DNA of 64,000 nt from Spirochaetaceae bacterium (lineage in GTDB: Bacteria; Myxococcota_A; UBA9160; UBA4427). The notes beneath the pieces were generated by a model. The model was given only the letters and a program-made list of their open reading frames with translations. It was not told where the DNA came from and did not search any database. Where the stretch lies: positions 92,471 through 156,470 of the forward strand of contig JACKFD010000013.1 in assembly GCA_020632655.1 (NCBI GenBank), written 5' to 3'. Positions within the stretch are counted from its first letter, which is position 1. Each line of letters starts with the position of its first letter. Both the position numbers and the translations under genes were made by a program. Shown in pieces: positions 35,320 to 44,635 of this stretch.

Positions 35320-37047
35320 ATGGCCGTCGTGCACGCCATCGACCGCCGCCGTCTCGTCCTCGCCGGACTCGCGCTCGCCGCGGCTCTGGCGCTCGTCTAC
35401 GCACCCGTCGTCGGACACGATTTCGTCGATTTCGACGATCGTGTCTACGTGGCCGACAACCCGGAGATTGCGTCGGGACTCGGTTGGGACGGCTTTCGCT
35501 GGGCGTTCACGACGGGGTACGCGGCGAACTGGCATCCGCTGACGTGGCTCTCGCACATGCTCGACGTCGAGCTCTTCGGTCTCGAGCCCGGGGCCATGGC
35601 CGCGGCGAACGTCGGTCTGCACGCCCTCGCGAGCGTGCTGCTGCTCGTCTTCCTCGCCCGCGCGACGGGCGCATTCTGGCCGGCCCTCGGCGTGGCGGCG
35701 CTCTTCGCACTCCATCCCCTGCGCGTCGAGTCGGTCGCCTGGATCGCCGAGCGCAAGGACGTGCTGGCCGGCGTCTTCTTCATGGCGACGCTGCTCGCCT
35801 GGCTCGGCTGGGTGCGCCGGCCCGGGCGGCTCCGGTACGCGTGGGTCGTGGCGATGCTGGCGCTCGGTCTGATGTCGAAGCCGACGGTCGTGACGCTGCC
35901 CTTCGTGCTGCTGCTCCTCGACGTCTGGCCGCTCCGCCGGCTGGAGCGCGGGAATCTGCGGGCCCGGCTGATCGAGAAGGGGCCGCTCTTCGCCCTCGTG
36001 GCCGCGTCGTGCTGGCTGACGCTCCGGGTGCAGCAGGCGGGGGGCGCGATGCGGGACGTGGCGCTCTCGCCGCTCGACCTCCGGATCGCGAACGCCATCA
36101 CGGCCTACGCGACCTATCTCCGGAAGCTCGTCTGGCCCTCGGATCTCGCGGTCTTCTACCCGCTGCCGCGAACAGGGCTGCCCGAGTCGCCCTTCGGCCT
36201 CGAGGTCGTCCTCGCCGCAGCGATCCTCCTCGCGATCTCGCTCGTCGCCTTCGTCGAGAGGCGACGGCGGCCCTGGCTCGCCGTGGGTTGGTGCTGGTAT
36301 CTCGGCGTGCTGGTGCCGATGATCGGTCTCGTGCAGGTCGGCAATCAGGCCCTGGCCGATCGCTACACGTATCTGTCCGGTATCGGACTCGCGATCCCGA
36401 TCGTCTTCGGCTCGACCGAGCTCGGCGCGTGGGTCGAGGAGCGACTCGGCCGCGCCCGCGCGCAGATCGTGCTCCTCCCCCTCGCGGCAGCGATCCTGCT
36501 TGCCTTCGCTCTCGCGAGCCATCGCCAGGTCCTCGTCTGGCGCGATCACGTGTCGCTCTTCGAGCACGCCCTCGCCGTGACCGAGGGCAACTACCTCGCG
36601 CACTACAACCTGGGCACGCGCGCGCTCACGAGTCGGCCGCCACGCCTCGGCGAAGCGCGGCGGCATCTCGAGGCCGCCGTCCGGCTCGATCCCGGATACG
36701 CCGAGGCGCGACTGAACCTGGGCAACGTCGAGTGGCTCGAGGGCGACGTGGTGCGTGCGACCGAGCTCTATGAAGAGGCGGTGGCGCTCGATCCCTTCGA
36801 TCCCGAGGCGCATCTCTCCCTGGGTACTGCCCGCTTCGAAGCGGGCCGGGTCGGCGAGTCGCTCGAGCACTTCGAAAGGGCGATCGCGCTCGAGGCGTCG
36901 AATGCCAGGGCGCATGCGAACCGCGCGACGGTCCTGCTGAACCTGGGACGGCTCGAGGAGGCGCGGCGCGGCTTCGAGCGGGCGCTCGCGCTCGATCCCG
37001 GCATGGCGGCTGCGCGCGAGGGGCTGCGCGCGTCGATGGGACGCTGA
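35320..37047 (+). CDS. TMTC-like membrane protein with TPR repeats
   Basis: Encodes 575 residues. The N-terminal 400 hold about 9-10 hydrophobic helices and begin with FVDFDDRVYVADNPEI, the acidic loop of TMTC/GT-C type glycosyltransferases, followed by SVAWIAERKDVLAGVFFM, LMSKPTVVTLPFVLLLLDVWP and NQALADRYTYLSGIG. The C-terminal 170 residues are four to five tetratricopeptide repeats (GEARRHLEAAVRLDPGYAEA and copies). Related proteins glycosylate secreted proteins, but most bacterial members are uncharacterised. Confidence 0.85.
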   Translation: MAVVHAIDRRRLVLAGLALAAALALVYAPVVGHDFVDFDDRVYVADNPEIASGLGWDGFRWAFTTGYAANWHPLTWLSHMLDVELFGLEPGAMAAANVGLHALASVLLLVFLARATGAFWPALGVAALFALHPLRVESVAWIAERKDVLAGVFFMATLLAWLGWVRRPGRLRYAWVVAMLALGLMSKPTVVTLPFVLLLLDVWPLRRLERGNLRARLIEKGPLFALVAASCWLTLRVQQAGGAMRDVALSPLDLRIANAITAYATYLRKLVWPSDLAVFYPLPRTGLPESPFGLEVVLAAAILLAISLVAFVERRRRPWLAVGWCWYLGVLVPMIGLVQVGNQALADRYTYLSGIGLAIPIVFGSTELGAWVEERLGRARAQIVLLPLAAAILLAFALASHRQVLVWRDHVSLFEHALAVTEGNYLAHYNLGTRALTSRPPRLGEARRHLEAAVRLDPGYAEARLNLGNVEWLEGDVVRATELYEEAVALDPFDPEAHLSLGTARFEAGRVGESLEHFERAIALEASNARAHANRATVLLNLGRLEEARRGFERALALDPGMAAAREGLRASMGR

Positions 37048-37104
37048 TCGCGCGTCCGCTGCGAACGAGCGGGGCGGGACGGGCGGAACGGATCGTCGCG
37101 CGGC

Positions 37105-37782
37105 TCAGTTCTGGCCGGGCACGAGATGCTTCTCCTTCGCCCGGTCCTGCTCGTACTCGCCGCGGTTCTCGAGCCAGTCACCATACTCGAAGGGCTTCTC
37201 CTTCGAATCGTCGAGGCCGGCGGGCGGCTCGGGCTCCTCGATGTAGAGGGGATTGCGTCCGCCGTCGTCCTGCAGGGCGGAGGCGTCCTCGTCCGTCGTC
37301 TCGGGGGCGTATGCGCCCTTGCCGCCGAAGCGGCCCTCGTTCGCGTAGTCGCCGAGTCCCTGCACGCGGTCGAGATCGATCTTCTCGTCCTCGACCTCGT
37401 AGAGCCAGCTCATCGGAACGCCCGCCGTCCGCGCCTCGTCGCGCAACGAAGCGATCTTCTCGCGCACCCTGGCGAGCTCGGCCTTTGCCTCGTTCGCGTT
37501 CGTGCGATGGAAGTGTCGGACGCCGCTGCGCCGGTAGTTGCGCCGATTCGCGTCGGCGTACTCCTTGGTCGCCAGATCGATCGTCACCTCGAGGCGGGCC
37601 GCCTGCATCCGGAGGTCGCGGTAGCGCGCCTGCCAGGCGTATTTCTGATCGAGGTCGACGGCGCCGGCGGTCGAGGCGAGCAGCCCGACCAGGAGTGCTG
37701 CGACCAACGCGATCGGGAGACTCGGGACGCGGATCCGCGCTCGCCAGGCGGGTGTCACGCGGTCGGCTCGCTTCTGATGCAT
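37105..37782 (-). CDS. secreted coiled-coil protein of unknown function
   Basis: Encodes 225 residues from an ATG at 37782 with GGAGGA ten bases upstream. A signal peptide (LPIALVAALLVGLLASTAGA) is followed by an alpha-helical, coiled-coil-like region (residues 50-125, ARYRDLRMQAARLEVTIDLA and KAELARVREKIASLRDEAR) and an acidic, disordered C-terminus (EEPEPPAGLDDSKEKPFEYGDW). No known family is recognised. Likely periplasmic. Confidence 0.7.
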   Translation of the reverse strand: MHQKRADRVTPAWRARIRVPSLPIALVAALLVGLLASTAGAVDLDQKYAWQARYRDLRMQAARLEVTIDLATKEYADANRRNYRRSGVRHFHRTNANEAKAELARVREKIASLRDEARTAGVPMSWLYEVEDEKIDLDRVQGLGDYANEGRFGGKGAYAPETTDEDASALQDDGGRNPLYIEEPEPPAGLDDSKEKPFEYGDWLENRGEYEQDRAKEKHLVPGQN

Positions 37783-37894
37783 CCGGCTCTTCCTCCTCGC
37801 TCCGGGTCCCGGGCGGCCCGGACGGGCCGCGGCGTCGACGGCTCCGATCGGCAGAACGGGCGCAGGACTCAAGCGGCCGGATCGACCCCGAGCT

Positions 37895-37933
37895 GCGCGA
37901 CGCCCGTCACGAGGGGCCGGACGGGCGTCGCGC
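37895..37933. repeat. 14-bp perfect inverted repeat in a 316-base divergent intergenic region
   Basis: The gap between the divergent starts at 37782 and 38099 holds no gene I can support. It contains GCGCGACGCCCGTC (37895-37908), an 11-base loop, and its exact complement at 37920-37933. Farther on, GGGAG/CTCCC at 37998-38012 forms a smaller hairpin near the 5' leader of the right-hand gene. Neither has a T-tract. The large hairpin could be an attenuator, an operator or part of a small RNA. Confidence 0.55.
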
Positions 37934-38098
37934 GAGGTGCGGGTCGGTCGGGTCGTCGCTTCTGTGAACCCGGCAACGGTCCCGTCGCGGCGCGCGTGGG
38001 AGGCTTGCTCCCGTGAGGAGCGGGTCAGGGGTCGGGCCGAGGGGCCCTGGCGCTCCGGACGACCCGGCAACCCGCGGCGCGCTCGAGAGGAGAGACCC

Positions 38099-39031
38099 AT
38101 GCGATTCCATCCCATCCGGATTCCGACCCGCGCGGCGGAAGCTCGGCCCTTCGCCATCGTGCTGCTGCTCGGACTCGTCGCCCTGCTGCCCGGCCCGAGC
38201 GCGGCGCAGACCCCCGTCCTGGACTGCCTGGACGACTACGGCATGGCCTTCGTCGGGGGCCATAGCGCCGCCGTCGCCAACTCGAACCTCGTCTTCCTCT
38301 TCGGTGGACCGGGAGGTGGGGCGGTGCTCTGCGGCGATCCGGTCGAGGCGTCGGTCCACGCGATCACCACGGCGAGCCTCGGTCAGGCCTGGCTCTCGGG
38401 CACGTCGGGGATGCTCACGACGACGATCGGCCTCGCGGGTCCCGTCCAGAGCAGCGTCGGTCGCTCGTTCCTGGCGGGCGACCTGATCTATCGGTTCCGG
38501 GTCGTGCCCGACGATCCGACCTCGACCGCACCGGTCGACATCGACTTCGTCACGCGCACCGAGGTCCTGCATGCCCAGCTCACGACCACGGGACTCGGTA
38601 TCGCGAGTCAGTCCTTCCTCGCCGAGTACGGCGTGAGTGCGTTCCCGGAGCCGCCGCTCTTCCCGGCCTGGGAGCATCAGGACCTCGCCCCCACGACGGG
38701 CACCGTGACCGACGTCGTGCACACGGTCTCGGTCCCCGTGAACGTCGACCGCTACTTCGTCGCGTCGCTCTCGCAGGCGACGAATACGCAGGGACGGCGG
38801 TTGCCCGACGGCTCCGGCACGGCGGCGCTCAGCACGCTCTGGAGCTTCGAGGCGTCGACCGACGCCCCGGCGACGATCGTCTGGGAGATCGAGTCCCAGC
38901 TCGGTCTCGTGCCCGGGCTCGACGCCGTACCGGAGCCGGCGCTCGGGGTCACGCTCGTTCCGTTGGCCGCGATCGTGGGGGATGCGGCCCGGCGCGCGAG
39001 GCGGAGGCGCGCTGCGCGGCGCGGCGTCTGA
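38099..39031 (+). CDS. secreted protein with PEP-CTERM-like tail
   Basis: Encodes 310 residues. A signal peptide (FAIVLLLGLVALLPGPSAAQ) precedes a beta-rich domain with a single early Cys pair (LDCLDDYG, LCGDP). The C-terminus DAVPEPALGVTLVPLAAIVGDAARRARRRR has the VPEP motif, a weak hydrophobic stretch and a basic tail. No enzymatic motif is seen. GAGGAGAG precedes the ATG. Confidence 0.75.
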   Translation: MRFHPIRIPTRAAEARPFAIVLLLGLVALLPGPSAAQTPVLDCLDDYGMAFVGGHSAAVANSNLVFLFGGPGGGAVLCGDPVEASVHAITTASLGQAWLSGTSGMLTTTIGLAGPVQSSVGRSFLAGDLIYRFRVVPDDPTSTAPVDIDFVTRTEVLHAQLTTTGLGIASQSFLAEYGVSAFPEPPLFPAWEHQDLAPTTGTVTDVVHTVSVPVNVDRYFVASLSQATNTQGRRLPDGSGTAALSTLWSFEASTDAPATIVWEIESQLGLVPGLDAVPEPALGVTLVPLAAIVGDAARRARRRRAARRGV

Positions 39032-39153
39032 ATCGGATCGGGCACGGCATCGCGCCGTGTGGTCGGACCCGCGCGCGGGGCACGTAGTGCTTCGGGACCC
39101 GGGCTGAGATCTGCGGCAGACTCCCGCACCCCTCGCACGTGGGAGCCCGACGC

Positions 39154-39672
39154 ATGAACGAGACACGCAGGAATGTCGCGCGGATCGTCGCGCTGATCGT
39201 TTTCCTCGTCCTGGTCCCCATCCTGCTCGCGCGGTTCTGGGACGGGCCCTTCGGCATCATTCCGGGTGGCCCGTTCTCGAGCGGCGCGATCGTCGAGGGC
39301 TCGGAGCCCGACTGGTCCTTCGTGCGCGACATCGACGAGGTCGAGCTGCAGCTGCTCGAGCCGCCGCGGTCGCGCACGACCTGGATCGTCGAGCACGAAG
39401 GCAGCGCGTACATCGCCTGCGGCTACATGGGCACGGCGCTCGGTCGGATCTGGAAGCGCTGGCCGCACGACGCGGTCGAGGACGGCCGGGCGCTGCTGCG
39501 GATCGGCGATCGGATCTACCCGCGCAGGCTCGTGCGGATCGAAGAGGGGCCGGTCGTGCCCGCGATCCTCGCGCGCCTCAACGACAAGTACGTCCACGCC
39601 GACGCGCCGATGCCGGTCGAGGCGGTCCGCCGTGGTGAGATCTGGCTCTTCGCGTTGGCGCCGCCGGGTTGA
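39154..39672 (+). CDS. single-pass membrane protein of unknown function
   Basis: Encodes 172 residues. An N-terminal membrane segment (IVALIVFLVLVPILLARF) is followed by a small beta-rich domain with SRTTWIVEHEGSAYIACGYMGT, WKRWPHDAVEDGRALLRIGDRIYPRRLVRI. This strand order recalls flavin split-barrel proteins, but no cofactor motif is certain. GGGAG lies before the ATG at 39154. Convergent with the enoyl-CoA hydratase gene. Confidence 0.7.
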   Translation: MNETRRNVARIVALIVFLVLVPILLARFWDGPFGIIPGGPFSSGAIVEGSEPDWSFVRDIDEVELQLLEPPRSRTTWIVEHEGSAYIACGYMGTALGRIWKRWPHDAVEDGRALLRIGDRIYPRRLVRIEEGPVVPAILARLNDKYVHADAPMPVEAVRRGEIWLFALAPPG

Positions 39673-39714
39673 GCAGAGCGGACTCGGCTCCCGACGGGCG
39701 CCCTGGCCGATCGC

Positions 39715-40500
39715 CTAGCGTCGGAACTGCCTGAAGTCCGGCGCGCGGCGCTCGACGAAGGCCGCGATCGCCTCCTTGTTCTCGGGGCTGCCGAAGAGCC
39801 GGCGCATCGCCTCGCCCTCGAGCGCCCGGGCCTTCGCGATCGACTCGGCGTGGAAGGACTTCACCATCCGCTTCATCTCGACGAGTGAGCTCACGGGCCA
39901 TTGCGCCATCTGCCGCGCCTTGGCCCGCGCCTCTTCGAGCACGCGATCGTCGGGATAGGCGCGGGTCGCGATGCCGTATTCGACGGCGCGCGCGGCATCG
40001 ACCCAGTCCGCCGTGTAGAGCAGCTCCGCTGCCTGCTTCTGGCCGATCGCGAGGGGCGCCATGTAGCAGGCGGCCGCCTCGGTCACGAGGCCGAGGTTCG
40101 CGAAGGGCATGCGGAGCCGGACGCTCTCACCGACATAGACGACGTCGCAATGGAACAGGACGGTCATGCCGTAGCCGATGCCGCAGCCGCGCACCGCCGC
40201 GACGAGCGGCTTCTCGAGCGCACAGATCGCGTCCATCATGAACTCGAAGGGCTGCGGCCCGCCCGAGGTGTCCGGCGGCGCCGTCAGGTCGAGACCCGAG
40301 CTGAAGTCCTCGCCCGCGCCCGTCAGCAGGACGGTCGCGACCGCCGGGTTCGCGTTCGCCTCGAGGAAGGCCTCGCCGACCGCGCGGAACGCCGCCGGGC
40401 TCATCGCGTTGCGCCGCTCCGGTCGATTCATCGTGATCGTGAAGACGCCCTCGTCGTCGAGCTCGGTCAGGGCGAGGGGGGCTGCTCGGTCGTCGGACAT
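39715..40500 (-). CDS. enoyl-CoA hydratase/isomerase family protein
   Basis: Encodes 261 residues of the crotonase fold. TITMNRPERRNAMS, FSSGLDLTAPP (oxyanion-hole region), KPLVAAVRGCGIGYGMTVLFHCD and MPFANLGLVTEAAACYM are in family order. The usual catalytic Glu pair of hydratases is not fully conserved (VTEAAA keeps one Glu), so hydratase, isomerase or hydrolase activity are all possible. Cytoplasmic, acts on acyl-CoA. Divergent from the CrtC-like gene. Confidence 0.9.
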   Translation of the reverse strand: MSDDRAAPLALTELDDEGVFTITMNRPERRNAMSPAAFRAVGEAFLEANANPAVATVLLTGAGEDFSSGLDLTAPPDTSGGPQPFEFMMDAICALEKPLVAAVRGCGIGYGMTVLFHCDVVYVGESVRLRMPFANLGLVTEAAACYMAPLAIGQKQAAELLYTADWVDAARAVEYGIATRAYPDDRVLEEARAKARQMAQWPVSSLVEMKRMVKSFHAESIAKARALEGEAMRRLFGSPENKEAIAAFVERRAPDFRQFRR

Positions 40501-40546
40501 GGGTCGGGCCTCTCGGGGTCGTTGGCTGCTTTGAGTTCGGTGGGGG

Positions 40547-40558
40547 CTCGGATCCGAG
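40547..40558. promoter_or_regulatory. 12-base palindrome in divergent promoter region
   Basis: CTCGGATCCGAG is a perfect palindrome in the 196-base gap between the enoyl-CoA hydratase and CrtC-like genes. It could be an operator for a dimeric repressor. Only one copy was noticed. Confidence 0.3.
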
Positions 40559-40696
40559 GCGGCTGGCCCCGAGGCCGTCGCATCCCGGCTTCGCGCGAGT
40601 CTACCCGGCCCGGTCCGACGCCACCAAAGGCGGTTAGACTCCCCGACCGACCGCGAATCGACCCGATCCGGTCCCGCCCTCTGCACGGAGACGCCC

Positions 40697-41827
40697 ATGC
40701 CCATCAGCCCGATGGACGAGTACCTCGCCCATCAGACGACCGAGACCTTCGACTACGTGTTCACGAGCGATCGCAACTTCTACGATCGCTACTACTTCAA
40801 CATGCACGACTCGAAGGGCGACTTCTTCATGGTTGCCGGTCTCGGTCAGTACCCGAACCTCGGCGTGACCGACGCCTTCGCGGCGATCTCCCACGGCTCG
40901 AAGCAATACGTCGTCCGCGCCTCCCGCGCCCTCGGCAGCGACCGCCTCGACACCTCCGTCGGCCCCTTCCGTGTCGAGGTGATCGAGGGGCTGCAGTCGC
41001 TCCGGCTGCGCTGCGACGAGAACGAGTGGGGGCTCTCCTTCGACATCCGCTTCGACGGGGCCGTCCCGGCCCTCGAGGAGCCGAAGACCTTCGTCCGCAA
41101 CCGTTCCCGGGTCATGCAGGACGTGTCGCGCTACTGCCAGGTCGGCCACTACACGGGAAGCGTCACGGTCGCGGGGCAGACCTACGACGTCACGCCCGAC
41201 CACTGGCAGGGCGCGCGCGACCGCTCCTGGGGCGTGCGGCCCGTCGGCGAGCGCGAGGCCCCCGGGATCGCGATCGAGGACATGAAGAACAACGTCCACG
41301 GCTTCTTCCATCAATGGATCCCGCTCCAGCTCGACCGCGGCATGTACAAGGTCATGCTCGATCGCGACTACGAGGGGCGCATGATCGTCGAGGAGGCGGC
41401 CTTCATCCCCTCGATTGGACGTCCGGGCGGGATCCGACACTTCGGCACGCCCGAGATCGAGATCGACTTCATCTCCGGGACGCGCGAGATGAAGTCCGCG
41501 CGGACGCGGATGCCCGCCCTCGAGCCGGGCGGCGAGGACGTCACGTTCACGAGCACGCCGCTTCGTACGGTCTATCTCGCCGCCGGTACGGGCTACATCG
41601 CGAGCGAGGAGTGGGGGCACGGGCACTACAAGGGGCCGCTCGTCGTGCAGGGCGAGACCTTCGACATGAGCACGCAGGCGCAGCGGTCCCGCTACGCCAT
41701 GCTGAACGAGACGCTCTGCCGCTTCGATCTCTCGACCGGCGAGGTCGCCTACGGCATGCACGAGAACATGTGCCTCGGCGTCTATCGGCCCTTCGGCTTC
41801 GACGAGCCGGGGAAGATGGCGCCCTGA
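40697..41827 (+). CDS. CrtC-like lipocalin-fold protein (DUF7064/DUF7065 type)
   Basis: Encodes 376 residues rich in beta strands, without a signal peptide. Segments such as FDYVFTSDRNFYDRYYFNMH, SLRLRCDENEWGLSFDIRFDG, DHWQGARDRSWGVRP and GYIASEEWGHGHYKGPLVVQGE match a hydroxyneurosporene-synthase/AttH-like pair of lipocalin folds that occurs in lipid and steroid degraders. Enzymatic activity is not established. The ATG at 40697 has a weak CGGAG site. Confidence 0.75.
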   Translation: MPISPMDEYLAHQTTETFDYVFTSDRNFYDRYYFNMHDSKGDFFMVAGLGQYPNLGVTDAFAAISHGSKQYVVRASRALGSDRLDTSVGPFRVEVIEGLQSLRLRCDENEWGLSFDIRFDGAVPALEEPKTFVRNRSRVMQDVSRYCQVGHYTGSVTVAGQTYDVTPDHWQGARDRSWGVRPVGEREAPGIAIEDMKNNVHGFFHQWIPLQLDRGMYKVMLDRDYEGRMIVEEAAFIPSIGRPGGIRHFGTPEIEIDFISGTREMKSARTRMPALEPGGEDVTFTSTPLRTVYLAAGTGYIASEEWGHGHYKGPLVVQGETFDMSTQAQRSRYAMLNETLCRFDLSTGEVAYGMHENMCLGVYRPFGFDEPGKMAP

Positions 41828-41873
41828 AGCGGCGCGGGCGTCGAAGCGGCCGGGGCCGGACCCGGCACCTCGC

Positions 41874-42644
41874 CTAACGCGGGACGAGGCCGCCGTCGAT
41901 GTTGAAGGTGGCGCCCGTGACGAAGCTCGAGGCGTCGCTCGCGAGGTAGAGGGCCAGGCCGATCAGCTCGTCGGGGTGCGCGGCGCGGCGCTGGAGCGCG
42001 GCCTCGTGCATGGCCTTCTGGGCCTCGGGCGTATTGTTGCGGACCATGTCCGTGTCGATCGTGCCCGGGGCGATCCCGTTCACGCGGATGCCTGCCGGGG
42101 CGAGCTCCGCGGCATTCGAGCGGACGTAGGCGAGCAGGCCGGCCTTCGCCGCAGCGTACATGTGCGTGTAGGCGGAGAAGAGGAACGCACCCGCGCTCGA
42201 GACGTTGATCACGGAGGCGTGCTGCGACGCCTCGAGCCCCGGCAGGCAGTACTGGGTCAGGAAGACCGGCCCGCGCAGGTTCACGCTCATCGACTTCTCC
42301 CAGGCCTCCGGCGTCATGTCGCGGAAGGGCTGGGCGAGGGCGTTGGCCGCGTTGTTGACGAGGATGTCGATCGCGCCGTAGTGGTCGAGGGTGCGGTCGG
42401 CGAGGGCCTTCAGCTGATCGAGCTCGCCCATGTGGGTCGGGACGGCGAGGGCCTCGCCGCCCTGGGCGCGAATCGCGGCGACCGTCGCGTCGCAGGCGTC
42501 GGCCTTGCGGCTCGCGATCACGACCTTCGCGCCGGCGAGCGCGAACCCTTCCGCGATCGAGCGGCCGATCCCGCGGCTGCCGCCCGTCACGATCGCGACC
42601 CGGCCGGTCAAGTCGAAGAGTGCGTCGAGTCCCTTGCGGTCCAT
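41874..42644 (-). CDS. short-chain dehydrogenase/reductase
   Basis: Encodes 256 residues, the normal classical SDR length. TGGSRGIGRSIA binds the nucleotide, NNAAN follows strand 4, the catalytic set has Ser in NVSSAGAF and YAAAK, and the end is FVTGATFNIDGGLVPR. Asp after the glycine loop is absent and an Arg follows (VIASRK), which favours NADP(H). The start codon overlaps the MscS stop by one base (TGATG), so it is translated from the channel transcript. Confidence 0.93.
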   Translation of the reverse strand: MDRKGLDALFDLTGRVAIVTGGSRGIGRSIAEGFALAGAKVVIASRKADACDATVAAIRAQGGEALAVPTHMGELDQLKALADRTLDHYGAIDILVNNAANALAQPFRDMTPEAWEKSMSVNLRGPVFLTQYCLPGLEASQHASVINVSSAGAFLFSAYTHMYAAAKAGLLAYVRSNAAELAPAGIRVNGIAPGTIDTDMVRNNTPEAQKAMHEAALQRRAAHPDELIGLALYLASDASSFVTGATFNIDGGLVPR

Positions 42645-44443
42645 CAGGTCGGATCCTTTCGTGTCGGTTCGGGCGGGCCGTCCGTCGGGACGGACTTCGT
42701 GTCCGCCATGTGCAGCGTGATCTGGGTGAAGGGGATCGTCCAGCCCTGCTCGTTGCAGACGTCGACGCAGAAGCGGGCGAGGGCGCGACGCTGGGCCTGG
42801 TAGTCGAAGGCCTGGGAGCCGTCGAGGTCGACGCGGACGAAGTAGTCGAGCGACGAGGCCCCGGCCTCCTTGAACTCGACCGCGAGGTCGACGAAGGACT
42901 CGGACCAGCGCGTCTCGAGCCAGCGCGCCTCGACCCCCTCGCGCATCGTCTCGCGCATCGTCGTCGTGATGCGCGCCTGGTCGCCGTAGTCGAGACCGAA
43001 GCTGATCTCGACGCGGTAGCCGCCGGAGAGCTTCTCGATCCCCTGCTGCACGAACTGGGCGGCGGGCATCACGACGCGACCCTGGCCGGGGACGCGCAGG
43101 CGGACGTGCTCGACCGACTGGAGCTCGACCTCCGCCGGGCGACCATCGGGTAGCAGCACGACGTCCCCCGGCTGGGTCGGGAACCAGGGCTCGGGCTCCT
43201 CCCAGGGGCGCGAGCGGAGCGTGGCGATGTCGGCGATCGGCAGGCGGATGCGGCCCCCGAGCAGCTCCGGATTCGAGAGGGTCGAATAGAAGGAGATCGA
43301 CTCGACGAGCCAGGGCAGTCCGTTCCAGACGAGTCGCTCGCCCTCGCGCACGACGCCCATGTCGAGGATCAGCACGGCCTGGGTCCAGAAGCGCGGGATC
43401 GCCTGCTTCGAGGTCCAGATGACGCCGAGGATCAGGAGCAGCATCAGGATCAGCAGCACCCAGTCGCCGAAGAAGTAGAGGGCGACGAGGAAGACGAGCA
43501 GCGCGCCGATCACCGTGAAGGCGGAGTAGACGAGGGAGAAGACGCGGAACTGGAAGGTGTCCGAGCGGCGCGAGAGGATCGCGCGATCGGCGAGGAAGCT
43601 GCGCAGGCGGCGGATGCCGAAGAGGAAGCCCGCCGTCGCGAGCAGCGCGAGCAGCAGGTTGCGTCCGCGGCTCTTGAAGAAGAGCTGGAAGACGTTCTCG
43701 ACGGCCTGCCGGATCGACTGGCTCTCGCCGAGGCGTTGCTCGAGCTTCTGGCGCGCGACCTTGAGCTCCGTGTCGAGCCCGTTGCGGCGACGGGTCCAGC
43801 TCTGCCGCTCGGCGTCGATCGCGGCGACGAGCGCCGGATCCTCGAGCTCGCTCCCGACGGCGGCGAGTCGGTCGAGGGCGATGTCGACGCTGGCGAGCTT
43901 CTCGTCGAGATGGGCGATCTCGGTCCTGAGCCGGTCGATCTCACGCGGACGGCTGGTCGCGCGCTTGAGCTCGTTGACGAGTGGGCCGAGCAGGTCGCGC
44001 AGCTCGCGGGTCAGATCCAGCTGCTCGAGGGTCGGGTCGGCCTCGATCGACGTCGGATCGACGCCCGAGGCGAGCTCTGCGAAGTTGCGCGAGAGGGTCC
44101 CGAGCTCCTCGGCGACCGAGCGGATCTCGGCCTCGAGCTCGGCCTCGCGTCCGCGGGCCTCCTCGCTCCGCAGCGTCGCCTGCAGCTTGGCGAGATGCGC
44201 CTCGAGCTGCGTGCGGGCCTCGAGCACCGCCGCGAGGCTGGCGGCGCGTGTCGGCGGCGCGACGGGTGCGGGCGGACCCGCCGTCTTCGCGCTCCCGGTC
44301 GCGGCGGGAATCTCCACCACCGCATCCGGTGCGGCGTCCTCGGCCATCGCGGGGGCGACGAGCGCCAGGACAGCCAGCAGTCCCAGCCAAGCTCCGCGCG
44401 CAGCGCGCATTCGCGACCGGGAGAGGCGGATCCAGGGGCGCAT
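42644..44443 (-). CDS. MscS-family mechanosensitive channel with coiled-coil periplasmic domain
   Basis: Encodes 599 residues from the ATG at 44443. A signal peptide (LGLLAVLALVAPAMAED) is followed by a long helical region (about 60-265, LEARTQLEAHLAKLQATLRSEE and similar). Helices at about 280-300 and 315-365 lead into the MscS beta domain (GERLVWNGLPWLVESISFYSTL, PGDVVLLPDGRPAEVELQSVEHVRLRV) and the C-terminal alpha-beta domain. The much longer reading frame upstream to 46225 is antisense to a DUF3604 gene and is rejected. It releases solutes on osmotic downshock. Coupled to the SDR gene. Confidence 0.85.
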   Translation of the reverse strand: MRPWIRLSRSRMRAARGAWLGLLAVLALVAPAMAEDAAPDAVVEIPAATGSAKTAGPPAPVAPPTRAASLAAVLEARTQLEAHLAKLQATLRSEEARGREAELEAEIRSVAEELGTLSRNFAELASGVDPTSIEADPTLEQLDLTRELRDLLGPLVNELKRATSRPREIDRLRTEIAHLDEKLASVDIALDRLAAVGSELEDPALVAAIDAERQSWTRRRNGLDTELKVARQKLEQRLGESQSIRQAVENVFQLFFKSRGRNLLLALLATAGFLFGIRRLRSFLADRAILSRRSDTFQFRVFSLVYSAFTVIGALLVFLVALYFFGDWVLLILMLLLILGVIWTSKQAIPRFWTQAVLILDMGVVREGERLVWNGLPWLVESISFYSTLSNPELLGGRIRLPIADIATLRSRPWEEPEPWFPTQPGDVVLLPDGRPAEVELQSVEHVRLRVPGQGRVVMPAAQFVQQGIEKLSGGYRVEISFGLDYGDQARITTTMRETMREGVEARWLETRWSESFVDLAVEFKEAGASSLDYFVRVDLDGSQAFDYQAQRRALARFCVDVCNEQGWTIPFTQITLHMADTKSVPTDGPPEPTRKDPT

Positions 44444-44635
44444 GATGCCGCTTCGGTTAGCACCCCGACTGCCCGGCGGCCAGCCGACGCATGCGTGCCT
44501 GCGCGCGATCGGAGCAGGCGACCGCAGCGGGGAGGGCCATCCCCGATCCCGGGCTAGACTGCTCGACCCGAGTCGCGTCCCGGACGTACGCGACGCGGGT
44601 CCACGCGCGATGCGAGCGCGACCGGGGGAGGAAGC

